NCBI GenBank assembly: GCA_964555675.1
Contig: CAZKTU010000169.1
Span: forward strand, 1-14,531
From: CAIWXH01 sp964555675
GTDB lineage: Bacteria > Chloroflexota > Chloroflexia > Chloroflexales > Chloroflexaceae
Reading direction: 5' to 3'
DNA: 14,531 nucleotides
The notes under the pieces are model-generated. The model was not told where the DNA came from, ran no database searches, and was given only the letters and a program-made list of their open reading frames with translations. This document shows, in pieces, positions 1-6,929 of the stretch (the first letter of the stretch is position 1; each line of letters opens with the position of its first letter). Made by a program: the position numbers and the translations under genes.

Positions 1-104
1 GGCACTACTCGTTACAGGAAGTTCCCGAGGCACTACGCTATGTTGGTGAAGGGCGACACAAAGGGAAGGTCGTCATCACCATGGCGAGGAACAACAAAAC
101 CTAA
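1..104 (+). CDS. C-terminal end of an MDR-family (zinc alcohol dehydrogenase / quinone oxidoreductase type) enzyme, partial
   Basis: Reading from base 3, an open frame of 33 codons runs to a TAA at 102-104; the gene starts before the window. The visible peptide has the usual end of medium-chain dehydrogenase/reductase proteins. A PEALRYV segment (helix before the last strand) is followed by a Gly-rich turn and a GKVVIT strand, then a short polar tail. In this family the region closes the N-terminal catalytic domain fold and contributes to the NADPH:quinone reductase or zinc alcohol dehydrogenase subunit. The cofactor-binding Rossmann domain and any zinc ligands lie outside the window, so substrate and subclass cannot be told. 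The family call rests on recognising this short C-terminal pattern. The open frame entering from the edge and the clean stop support a real gene end. Confidence 0.75.
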   Translation, partial: HYSLQEVPEALRYVGEGRHKGKVVITMARNNKT

Positions 105-248
105 GGTGCTTTGCCTGGTTGTTGTGGTGGGCACACTTTTTCGCGAGGTCTTCGCAGATGCTGAGTTGATTGGCACGCTACAGAGTAGATGGGGTGAGTC
201 GAGGGTTGCCAGAGGCTTCACGGGATGGCTGAGAGCGCGGAGGATCGC

Positions 249-1418
249 ATGGTTCATGACTCTCACGACACGCCTTCAGCCAGCGGGGCTCCCGAGCCCC
301 TCGTGCCCGGGCGTGTCACGCTCAAGGCCGACGTCGTCGTGATTGGGGCGGGGCAGGCGGGCCTCTCCGCCGCCTATCACCTCAAGCGGCTCGGTCTCGC
401 GCCCAGCCGGGGTTTTGTGGTGCTCGACCAGGCGCCCCAGCCCGGCGGCGCCTGGCAGTTCCGCTGGCCCTCGCTCACGCTCAGCACGGTCAACCGCGTC
501 CACGACCTGCCGGGGATGCCCTTCTCGGCGGTCGTCGATCCCGGCGCCGCCGAGGTCGAAGCGCGGGTGGCGGTGCCGCAGTACTTCGCGGCATACGAGC
601 GGGCCTTTGAGCTGCCGGTCTATCGGCCGGTGACCGTGAGGGTGGTTTGCGACCGGGGCGAGCGCCTGCGGGTCGAGACCGACCGGGGCGCGCTCTCGGC
701 CCGCGGGATCATCAACGCCACCGGCACCTGGGAAACGCCCTACGTCCCCGAGTACCCCGGAGCCGAGCGCTTCGCGGGCCGGCAACTCCATACCCATGAC
801 TACCAGGGCGCGGACGCGTTCATCGGCAAGCACGTGGTCATTGTCGGCGGGGGCATCTCGGCCATCCAGCTCCTCGACGAGATCTCACGCGTCACTACGA
901 CAACTTGGGTGACGCGGCGGCCGCCGGAGTTTCGCGCGGGGCCGTTCAACGAGGAGCGGGGGCGCGCCGCGGTGGCGCTGGTGGAGGAGCGGGTGCGGCG
1001 CGGCCTGCCGCCCACCTCGGTCGTGTCGGTCACCGGGCTGCCGGTCACGCCGGCGGTGGAGGCGATGCGCGCCCGCGGGGTGCTCAACCGCCTGCCGATG
1101 TTCAGCGAGATTGTGGAGGGCGGTGTGCGCTGGGAGGATGGCACGGCGCAGCGCGCCGACGTTATCCTCTGGTGCACCGGCTTCCGCAGCTCCTTGGACC
1201 ACCTCGCACCGCTGATGCTGCGCGAGGAGAGCGGCGGCATCACGATGGTCGGGCGGCTGGCGACCCAAGTAGCGAAAGAGCCGCGGCTCCACCTCGTGGG
1301 CTACGGCCCCTCGGCCTCAACCATCGGCGCCAACCGTGCCGGGGCTGCGGCCGCCCGCGAGCTACTGGCGTTCCTCGGCCTCCCGAAGCTTGCGGAGCAG
1401 GATGTGCGCCCCGAGTAG
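249..1418 (+). CDS. FAD/NAD(P)-binding oxidoreductase, flavin monooxygenase-like
   Basis: Predicted 389-residue cytosolic flavoprotein of the FMO/Baeyer-Villiger-like (Pyr_redox_3, CzcO-like) group. These enzymes use FAD and NAD(P)H to oxygenate small molecules, or act as related oxidoreductases. Visible motifs, counted from this start, are an FAD-binding GAGQAG at about residues 33-38, an ATGTW(E)TP segment near 157-164 typical of FMO-like proteins, and a second dinucleotide-binding GGGISA at about 200-205. Near the end a GYGPSAST segment precedes the final helix that covers the FAD. The start at 249 is preferred because GGAGG (239-243) sits 5 bases upstream. An in-frame ATG at 225 would add eight residues but has only a weak AGAGG upstream. 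Length is in the normal range for single-domain FMO-like proteins. It follows the MDR gene end by about 145 bases, so a shared transcript is possible but not shown. Substrate unknown. Confidence 0.85.
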   Translation: MVHDSHDTPSASGAPEPLVPGRVTLKADVVVIGAGQAGLSAAYHLKRLGLAPSRGFVVLDQAPQPGGAWQFRWPSLTLSTVNRVHDLPGMPFSAVVDPGAAEVEARVAVPQYFAAYERAFELPVYRPVTVRVVCDRGERLRVETDRGALSARGIINATGTWETPYVPEYPGAERFAGRQLHTHDYQGADAFIGKHVVIVGGGISAIQLLDEISRVTTTTWVTRRPPEFRAGPFNEERGRAAVALVEERVRRGLPPTSVVSVTGLPVTPAVEAMRARGVLNRLPMFSEIVEGGVRWEDGTAQRADVILWCTGFRSSLDHLAPLMLREESGGITMVGRLATQVAKEPRLHLVGYGPSASTIGANRAGAAAARELLAFLGLPKLAEQDVRPE

Positions 1419-1494
1419 GCCAGGTCTGAAGGGTGCTGTTGATCGGGGAGCTGCTCCACCGCTGATGCTCCAACCAGATCACAGTAAGGTGAGG

Positions 1495-1535
1495 GCTTGT
1501 GCAAGCGGGCTCTTGAGGGGCCACCTGAGAAGGTG
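1495..1535. repeat. Two adjacent short inverted repeats between convergent genes
   Basis: The 156-base gap between the stop of the FMO-like gene and the stop of the convergent DUF1349 gene contains two small stem candidates. GCTTG (1495-1499) pairs with CAAGC (1502-1506). CACCT (1522-1526) pairs with AGGTG (1531-1535) across a GAGA loop, which fits the stable GNRA tetraloop type. Neither is followed by a T-run on either strand, so an ordinary intrinsic terminator is not supported. They could aid transcript ending or 3'-end stability for one of the two genes, or be chance. Nothing else was recognised in 1419-1574. Confidence 0.3.
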
Positions 1536-1574
1536 AGCTGGCACACCGTAGCCGGGCGCCTCACACACACCGGA

Positions 1575-2186
1575 CTAACTGCCGTCGCGAAGCTCACGCA
1601 GCCGCTCAGCGCGATAGGTGATCTGCTCAAAGCGCGCCGCGCAGCCCTCACCTGTTGGCGACTGCACCAAGCAGCCAACCTGCAGCGACACCGCATCGCC
1701 GAAGGTGAAGTAGCGTGCGAGGTTCCAGAAGCTGCCGTCGGTGGACCAGTGAAAGGCGAAGGCCTGGCCGAGCCGCGCAACACGTAGCCAAACGCTGCTC
1801 CCTTCGATGGCTGGCCCATTACAGTCGTCGGAGGTGCCTCGCGTCACGACACTGACGACTGTCGGCACGCCTTGCGGCGAGCGCTCGAAGCAAAGTTTGG
1901 CCCAGCGTGACTCGTCTACGAAGAGGAGCAGCACGCCCGCGTCATACGTAGCACCAAAGGAAACGGTGACGCGCGCCGCAAGCGTGAAGTCACCATCGAG
2001 GGTGGAAAGCAAACGCGGTGCGTTGGTGTAGCGCGCGCTGCCCGCCGGATCGGTGAATAGATCGGTGCTGCCGCCGGCGGCAATCTCTAGTGCGCCGGCA
2101 GGATCGTAGGCCCAGGACTGCGGCTCTACAGCCCAGTGAGCTGGCCCTGGCATCTCCGGCAGGTGGATCATGTGTGCTCCGCTCAT
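1575..2186 (-). CDS. DUF1349 family protein (concanavalin-like beta-sandwich)
   Basis: Predicted 203-residue protein that matches the DUF1349 pattern over its whole length. That pattern is an N-terminal WAYDPAGALEI-type strand, a TDLFTDP segment, a central DAGVLLLFVDESRWAKLCFE strand pair, an SSVWLRVAR segment, an HWSTDGSFWNLAR segment, and a C-terminal VGCLVQSPTGEG loop. The family has a lectin/glucanase-like jelly-roll fold and is often named after a yeast protein linked to enolase regulation. Its biochemical role is not settled, and carbohydrate binding is only suggested by the fold. No signal peptide is seen, so it is probably cytosolic. The ATG at 2186 has a GGGAAGGG stretch a few bases upstream; an in-frame ATG at 2171 is an alternative. 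It is divergent from the sigma factor gene, and its base composition looks less GC-rich than its neighbours. Confidence 0.85.
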   Translation of the reverse strand: MSGAHMIHLPEMPGPAHWAVEPQSWAYDPAGALEIAAGGSTDLFTDPAGSARYTNAPRLLSTLDGDFTLAARVTVSFGATYDAGVLLLFVDESRWAKLCFERSPQGVPTVVSVVTRGTSDDCNGPAIEGSSVWLRVARLGQAFAFHWSTDGSFWNLARYFTFGDAVSLQVGCLVQSPTGEGCAARFEQITYRAERLRELRDGS

Positions 2187-2344
2187 GACACCCTTCCCAC
2201 TACAACTCTCTGCGTGTGGTTAGTATACCCGCTCTGGGACGGTGGGGGGGCCTCAGGTGGCTTAAAATTGCCTCTCGCGATCTGGTCACAAGCTCCTCTG
2301 GCGCGTGTCTAATACCATGACGACACAAACACAAAGGAGCGGTG
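2187..2344. promoter_or_regulatory. Divergent intergenic region between DUF1349 and ECF sigma genes
   Basis: On the minus strand a TATACT hexamer (plus coordinates 2222-2227) could serve as a -10 for the DUF1349 gene, giving a leader of roughly 30 bases, but no good -35 lies 16-18 bases upstream. On the plus strand TAATAC (2310-2315) could be a -10 for the sigma factor, again without a convincing -35. That would suit activation by an alternative sigma factor, but no known ECF promoter pair was recognised. A G-run at 2244-2250 is also present. The AAAGGAG at 2333-2339 is the ribosome-binding site of the sigma gene. Confidence 0.3.
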
Positions 2345-3199
2345 ATGAACGATGAGTTGAGCGCCCTGGCCGTGGCGGCCCAGGGCGGAAGCAAGGAATC
2401 GCTCGACAGCCTGGTGCGCGCCATCCAGCGGCCAGTGTACAACCTCGCCCTGCGCATGCTGCAGCGCCCGGCCGACGCCGAAGACGCCACCCAGGAGATC
2501 CTGATCCGGCTGGTCACCCACCTGGGCCAGTTCCGCGGCGAGAGCGCCTTCTCGACCTGGATGTACCGGGTAGCGAGCAACCACCTGCTCAACCAGCGCC
2601 GGCGCGACGCCGATGGCCGCCAACTCTCGTTCGAGGGCCTCGCCGAGCGGCTCGCCGAGGGGCTGGCCTCACAGGAGGACGGCCCCGATGAGGTCTACGA
2701 GCAAGCCGAGCTGATCGAGGAGACCCGCCGCAGCTGCACACTTGGCATGCTCCAGTGCCTCGACCCCGACGAGCGCCTTGCCGTCATTCTGGCCGACATC
2801 CTCGAGGTGAGCGGCACCGAGGGCGCGTCAATCATGGAGGTGAGCCCGGCGGCATTTCGCAAGCGCCTCTCGCGCGCCCGCCAGTCCTTGGTTGCTTTTG
2901 TCGCCGGCCACTGCGGCATCGTCAACCCGAACAGCCCCTGCCGCTGCCATAAGCTCGCCCGGGCCAGGCGCGAGGCGGGCATGCTCGGCCCCGAGCGTCT
3001 CCAGTACGACCAGCCCCTCGGTGACGCGGGTGCCGCTAACCTCGCCCGGGCGCAGGAGGCCGACCTCCTTGCCGATGAGCGGGCCATTGCGCTCCTGCGC
3101 GCTCACCCTACCTATATCGCCCGGGCCGACCTCGCCGCCCGGATCGAGCGCATCGTCACTGCGGGGCGGCCCGGGACTCAGCACCCGCCGGCCGCGTAG
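2345..3199 (+). CDS. ECF-type sigma-70 family RNA polymerase sigma factor with Cys-rich C-terminal extension
   Basis: Predicted 284-residue sigma factor that directs RNA polymerase to a specific promoter set. Region 2 is visible at about residues 20-85, with the DAEDATQEI segment followed by FRGESAFSTWMYRVASNH, the usual -10 recognition and core-binding part. Region 4 follows at about 130-178, ending in the VSPAAFRKRLSRARQSL recognition helix. Most ECF factors stop near 190 residues. This one continues about 100 residues, beginning with a CGIVNPNSPCRCHKL segment whose three Cys and one His could bind a metal or act as a redox switch (inference). The ATG at 2345 is chosen over the in-frame GTG at 2342 because AAAGGAG (2333-2339) is then 5 bases away. 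No anti-sigma gene with a zinc-binding (ZAS) domain follows. Instead a membrane protein starts 48 bases downstream, probably co-transcribed. Confidence 0.9.
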   Translation: MNDELSALAVAAQGGSKESLDSLVRAIQRPVYNLALRMLQRPADAEDATQEILIRLVTHLGQFRGESAFSTWMYRVASNHLLNQRRRDADGRQLSFEGLAERLAEGLASQEDGPDEVYEQAELIEETRRSCTLGMLQCLDPDERLAVILADILEVSGTEGASIMEVSPAAFRKRLSRARQSLVAFVAGHCGIVNPNSPCRCHKLARARREAGMLGPERLQYDQPLGDAGAANLARAQEADLLADERAIALLRAHPTYIARADLAARIERIVTAGRPGTQHPPAA

Positions 3200-3247
3200 C
3201 ACCGCCACCATATGAGCCCTAAGCCCTCTCTTGAAAGGAGCAGCCCC

Positions 3248-3694
3248 ATGTCCGTCTCCACGCCCGTCTCCACCCGCACCGTGCAGGCCGCCCCCTCGCC
3301 CTGGCGCTCGGTCGGCCTCTGGATGAGCGGCCTGCTCATCGCCTACCTCTTCTTCAATGTCGTGCGCGCTGTCGCCAGTCCGGCCAGCTTTGCCACCTCC
3401 TTCGGCACCCCGCTTGACAATCCGGGCGACGACGCCTTCGTGCTAGTCTACGCCATCCGCACGCTGTTCCTCGGCCTGTTCGGCCTGGCGCTGTTCCTGC
3501 GCCGCAGCTACGCGAGCCTGGCGCTCTTCCTGCTGGTGGCCACCGTGATGCCGATCGGCGACGCCCTACTCGTCTGGCAGCGCGGCGGCGAGCCCGCGAT
3601 CATTGCGCGCCACATCGTGATTACCGGCATCGTCCTGCTCACCTGGTTCCTCACTAGCCGTTGGGTGCGCCGGGCGTCCATCCCCGATGCCTGA
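3248..3694 (+). CDS. DUF4267-like four-helix membrane protein
   Basis: Predicted 148-residue integral membrane protein. Four hydrophobic helices are seen at about residues 22-43, 64-84, 87-109 and 118-136, with a short polar N-terminus rich in Ser/Thr and a basic C-terminal end (SRWVRRA). The pattern SPASFATSFGTPL between helices 1 and 2 resembles DUF4267 proteins, a family of unknown function. The start at 3248 is preferred over an upstream in-frame ATG at 3212 because AGGAG (3236-3240) is 7 bases upstream and the longer version would only add a polar stretch. It lies 48 bases after the sigma factor on the same strand and is likely in the same operon. It could be a target or membrane partner of that sigma factor (inference). 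It converges with the SARP-like gene, leaving a 30-base gap with no visible terminator. Confidence 0.75.
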   Translation: MSVSTPVSTRTVQAAPSPWRSVGLWMSGLLIAYLFFNVVRAVASPASFATSFGTPLDNPGDDAFVLVYAIRTLFLGLFGLALFLRRSYASLALFLLVATVMPIGDALLVWQRGGEPAIIARHIVITGIVLLTWFLTSRWVRRASIPDA

Positions 3695-3724
3695 TCCACG
3701 CGCTCTCGTAAGGTCGCTTACTAC

Positions 3725-6700
3725 TCAGTTGTTCACCCGCACGGCGATCGCTGCCAGCGACTGGACTCTGCTCGTCGCTTCGGGGTGGGCAAGCGTCTGG
3801 CCGGTCACCCAGGCATGGGCAAAGCCATCGTCGCCCAGAGCCGCGCGTACCTCGGCCAGCAGGCCCTCGTGCGCGGCCTGGTCGAGGGGCGGGATCGGCG
3901 CACCGACCGCCTCGCGTAACGTCTGGGCCGCGCTCAGCAGCACGGCGGCGCTGAGTTGGTCGCCAACACTCGCCGCCAGGGCCGCACCGCCCTCCAAACA
4001 CTCCGCGACCCCGCGCCGGTCGCCCAGCGCCTCCCGTAGTTCCAGGCACTCACGCAGGCGCTCCCCTGCCTCGGGCCACGCCTGGCGTGCCAGGGCCACC
4101 TGGGCCAGCCCGTAGAGCGCATCGCTTGTCCCGGCGCGGTCGTCGAGCTCACGCTGAAGCGTCAGACTCTCGGCGTAGAACGTGGCAGCTCGCTCGACCT
4201 CCCCCTCGTACCACAGGCTATCAGCCAGGCTGTTGAGCAGCACCGCGATGCCGCGTATGTCGCCCATGACCCGCCGGATCGCCAGGCTTTCATTGTAGTG
4301 CCCGATCGCCTCGGGGTGGAGCCCCTGCCACGCGGCGACCATCCCAAGGTTGCTGCGCGCTACGGCGACTGCCCAGTCGTCGCCCCGACTCTGGGCGCTC
4401 GCGAGGCTCTCGCGGTAGTAGGTTGCCGCCGTCGGGTAGTCGCCTCGCGAGCGGGCCACTAGCCCGAGGTTGTTGAGGGCGGCGCCGACGCCCTTCGCGT
4501 GGCCGAGCCGTCGCGCCAGGGCCAGGCTCGCCTCCAGCAGCCGCGCCGCCGGCTCGTAGTCGCCCTGGTCGTGGGCCAGCACGCCCCCGCCGTTCAGGGC
4601 GGCCAGGCGATACCGTCCGTAGGCCTCCGGCTGACCATTGGCTGCGTCAAGCTCAAGGGCCGCCGCGATCCAGCGTCGTCCCTCGCCCAGGTGGCCGCGC
4701 ACGAACCAGAACCACCACAGACTGGCACAGAGCCGCAGCGTCAGTTCCAGCTCTCCCTGCTCGAGAGCCCACCCCAGAGCGGCGCGCAGATTGTCGTGCT
4801 CGCGCTCGAGACGCATGAGCAACACGCCCTGGGCCGGCCCCTTCAGCTGCGGCTCGATGGCCTCTGCGAAGCTGAGGTAGTACGCTGCGTGCCGCCCCCC
4901 AAGCTCGTGTGCCAGGCCATAGTCACGCTGCCGCTCGCGAGCGTACTCGCGGATGGCCTGGAGCATGCCGAAGCGCGGCTCGCTATCGACAGCGTATGCC
5001 TGCGTGACCAGGCTCGCCTCGACCAGGCGTGCCAGGCTTTCGGCAAGCGGCGTATCAGGCGTGGGCGTACACACCGCCTCCGCTGCCTCCAGCGTCCAGC
5101 CGCCGACAAAGACCCCGGCCTGGGCGAAGACCAGCCGCTCGCCCTCGGTCAGCAGCGCGTCGCTCCAGGCAATCGCGCCGCGGAGAGTTTGCTGGCGAGG
5201 GCTGCGGTCGCGCGGACCACCGACCAGCACCGCCAGGGGATCGCGGAGTCGCTCGAGCAGCGCCTGGGGGCTGAAGGCGCGCACGCGGGCCGCGGCGAGC
5301 TCGATCGCCAGGGGCAGTCCGTCGAGATGGACACAGATCGTGGCAATGGCGGCGGCATGCTCAGCGGTGAGGGCCAGGTCGGGCCGCACAGCGCGGGCCC
5401 GCTCGAGAAACAGCCTGGGCGCGGCGATGCCGGTAAGCTCCTCGGGTACGGGGAGACGCGCAAGATCTGGCAGCGCCAGGGGGGCGACGGCCCGCTCGTG
5501 CTCGCCGTAGATCTGCAGCGGGCTGCGGCTGGTCACCAGCGCCGCCACGAGCGGGGCCGCGGCCATGAGCTCGGAGACCAACCCGGCGGCCTCCTGCACC
5601 TGCTCGAAGTTGTCGAGGACCAGGAGCAGCTGCCGCCCACGCAGGCTCTCCGTGAGGTGCGCGGCCGGTGAGCGATGCTCGTCGTCGAGGCCGAGGGCCG
5701 CGAGGATGGTGGGCGCGACCTGTTCACGAGCGGTCACGGCCTCAAGCGCGACGAAGCAGACCGCGCCGCCGAACAGTGGGGCGGCCTCTTCGGCCGCCTG
5801 GATGGCCAGGCGCGTCTTGCCGATCCCCGGCGGGCCGAACAGCGTCAGCAGGCGCACCCCGTCGCGCAGCGCCGCCACGACGGCGGCGACCTCGCGCTCG
5901 CGGCCGATCAGGGCGTTGGGCGGCGCCGGCAGGCCGGGCGGGCGTGGGGCACCAGCTGGCGTGGCGAGCACCCTGGGCGCTGAGACGCCGCTCACCACCA
6001 GAAGCGGCAGCGACGGGGCCACCCGGGCCTCCGCGGCCAGGGCCTCGGTCTCCGGCGCTGGCGGGGCGCCCAACTCGGCGTCGAGGAGGTCGCAGCAGGC
6101 CGCGTAGGCTCGCAGCGCGGCGGCTCGGTCGCCGGCAGCGAGGTGGACGCGCATCAACTGGCGGTGGGCTGCCTCGTTCAGCGGGTAGTGGGCGACCCAG
6201 CGGGCCGCTGTCTCGGTGGCGCCGCTCCGGTCGCCCGCGGCGAGCTGAAGCTCGCCGAGGCGCTCGTAGACCAGGCCCATCCGCCGGTGCCACTGCTCGC
6301 GCTGGACGGCGGCCCACTCGTCGAAGGTGGGCGCGTCGCTGAGCGAAAATCCGTCGAGGAAGTCGCCCCGGTAGCGCGCGACAGCCTGCTTGAGCTGGGC
6401 GACCAGCGCCGGAGCATCAGGGCCCTGGATAGCGGGAGCCTCGCGCAGTCGCGCCCAGGCCTCCTCCAGCACACGCACGTCGCTTTCGGCCTGGGCGGGT
6501 TCAAAGCCGAGGGCGCCCCGCGTGATCTGGAGGTGCTTGCCGGTGGCCCCCTCGTCGGCGTCGCCGAGGGCCTCGCGCAGGTAGGCCAGGGTGCGGCGCA
6601 GGGCCATGCGGGCCCGCTCGCTGTCGCTCTCGGGCCAGAGCAGCGCCGTGAGCTTCTCGCGCGAGTGGGTCCCGCCCTCCAGGGCGAGGTAGACCAGCAG

Positions 6701-6790
6701 CGCGAGGGCCTTGCGGGTTGCGAAGGTCGCCGGCTGGCCGGCGTGGCGCACCTCGGGCGGGCCGAGCAGCAGCAGGGTCAGCATGCCCAT
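3725..6790 (-). CDS. SARP/AfsR-like transcriptional regulator (winged helix, BTAD, NB-ARC-type ATPase, TPR)
   Basis: Predicted 1021-residue cytosolic regulator. An OmpR-like winged helix occupies about residues 1-95, including the LVYLALEG helix and REKLTALLWP segment typical of SARP DNA-binding domains. A bacterial transcriptional activation domain follows (about 100-255; YRGDFLDGF and the AAHRQLMRVHLAAGDRAAAL helices). An ATPase module comes next, with Walker A GPPGIGKT near 318-325, Walker B LLLVLDNF near 388-395 and a GLPLAIEL motif near 493. The C-terminal third holds several TPR repeats (NNLGLVARSRGDY, NSLADSLWYEGE and similar). There is no C-terminal LuxR helix-turn-helix. This architecture is that of AfsR-type and related large SARP proteins, which bind direct repeats and recruit RNA polymerase. 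GAGGTG lies 4 bases before the ATG at 6790. It is divergent from the ABM/SnoaL/FAD operon, whose promoter holds matching 11-bp repeats, so that operon is its probable target. Confidence 0.92.
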   Translation of the reverse strand: MGMLTLLLLGPPEVRHAGQPATFATRKALALLVYLALEGGTHSREKLTALLWPESDSERARMALRRTLAYLREALGDADEGATGKHLQITRGALGFEPAQAESDVRVLEEAWARLREAPAIQGPDAPALVAQLKQAVARYRGDFLDGFSLSDAPTFDEWAAVQREQWHRRMGLVYERLGELQLAAGDRSGATETAARWVAHYPLNEAAHRQLMRVHLAAGDRAAALRAYAACCDLLDAELGAPPAPETEALAAEARVAPSLPLLVVSGVSAPRVLATPAGAPRPPGLPAPPNALIGREREVAAVVAALRDGVRLLTLFGPPGIGKTRLAIQAAEEAAPLFGGAVCFVALEAVTAREQVAPTILAALGLDDEHRSPAAHLTESLRGRQLLLVLDNFEQVQEAAGLVSELMAAAPLVAALVTSRSPLQIYGEHERAVAPLALPDLARLPVPEELTGIAAPRLFLERARAVRPDLALTAEHAAAIATICVHLDGLPLAIELAAARVRAFSPQALLERLRDPLAVLVGGPRDRSPRQQTLRGAIAWSDALLTEGERLVFAQAGVFVGGWTLEAAEAVCTPTPDTPLAESLARLVEASLVTQAYAVDSEPRFGMLQAIREYARERQRDYGLAHELGGRHAAYYLSFAEAIEPQLKGPAQGVLLMRLEREHDNLRAALGWALEQGELELTLRLCASLWWFWFVRGHLGEGRRWIAAALELDAANGQPEAYGRYRLAALNGGGVLAHDQGDYEPAARLLEASLALARRLGHAKGVGAALNNLGLVARSRGDYPTAATYYRESLASAQSRGDDWAVAVARSNLGMVAAWQGLHPEAIGHYNESLAIRRVMGDIRGIAVLLNSLADSLWYEGEVERAATFYAESLTLQRELDDRAGTSDALYGLAQVALARQAWPEAGERLRECLELREALGDRRGVAECLEGGAALAASVGDQLSAAVLLSAAQTLREAVGAPIPPLDQAAHEGLLAEVRAALGDDGFAHAWVTGQTLAHPEATSRVQSLAAIAVRVNN

Positions 6791-6823
6791 GGGACACCTC
6801 AGACGGATGGCCAGGCAGCACCG

Positions 6824-6856
6824 GATCTCACGGTGATCTCACGGTGCTCGCACGGG
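6824..6856 (+). promoter_or_regulatory. Three tandem 11-bp direct repeats, probable SARP operator
   Basis: GATCTCACGGT occurs twice head to tail (6824-6834 and 6835-6845). It is followed by a third copy, GCTCGCACGGG (6846-6856), with 8 of 11 matches. Written another way, heptamers TCACGGT, TCACGGT and GCACGGG are separated by 4-bp spacers. SARP regulators are known to bind heptamers with an 11-bp period on one DNA face, overlapping a poor -35 region. Here the array sits between a SARP-like gene and a divergent operon, and a TAGAGT -10 box begins 7 bp after it, so the geometry points to activation of the plus-strand operon. Confidence 0.75.
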
Positions 6857-6863
6857 CTCCAGC

Positions 6864-6869
6864 TAGAGT
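6864..6869 (+). promoter_or_regulatory. Probable -10 box (TAGAGT) of the tailoring operon
   Basis: TAGAGT follows the repeat array by 7 bp. The position where a -35 would be expected (around 6841-6846) has no resemblance to TTGACA and lies inside the repeats, as in SARP-dependent promoters. Transcription would begin near 6876, leaving a leader of about 54 bases before the ATG at 6930. An alternative -10 is TATAGG at 6899-6904. Confidence 0.55.
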
Positions 6870-6896
6870 GAACGCATCAAGGGAAGCGGTACGGCA

Positions 6897-6925
6897 AGTA
6901 TAGGGCGTCAGGGGCCGGGAGACAA
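6897..6925 (-). promoter_or_regulatory. Probable promoter of the SARP-like gene
   Basis: On the minus strand TTGTCT (6925-6920) and TATACT (6902-6897) are separated by exactly 17 bp, matching the housekeeping consensus at 4 of 6 and 5 of 6 positions. Transcription would start near 6891, giving a leader of about 100 bases that carries the 11-bp repeats. A SARP bound there would sit downstream of this start and could reduce its own expression (inference). The promoter overlaps the ribosome-binding site region of the divergent operon. Confidence 0.6.
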
Positions 6926-6929
6926 GCAG

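Noticed and set aside
166..191. TTGATT / TAGATG as a promoter for the FMO-like gene
   Set aside because: The spacing is 14 bp, too short for a sigma-70 type promoter, and no better -10 fits the TTGATT.
40..342. 100-residue plus-strand open frame at the left edge
   Set aside because: It overlaps both the MDR gene end and the FMO-like gene in another frame, with no domain pattern.
881..890. A GATCTCACG match to the SARP repeat inside the FMO-like gene
   Set aside because: It is a single copy within coding sequence, with no 11-bp partner in phase and no promoter nearby.
1495..1535. Intrinsic terminator for the FMO-like gene
   Set aside because: The stems are only 5 bp each and no T-run follows on either strand; kept only as inverted repeats.
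2317..2355. A 12-codon upstream open frame overlapping the sigma factor start
   Set aside because: It has no ribosome-binding site and no attenuation-like hairpins around it; most likely chance.
4499..5671. 390-residue plus-strand open frame inside the SARP-like gene
   Set aside because: It is antisense to the ATPase and TPR region, which shows Walker and TPR motifs. The plus-strand product has no recognisable domain or ribosome-binding site.
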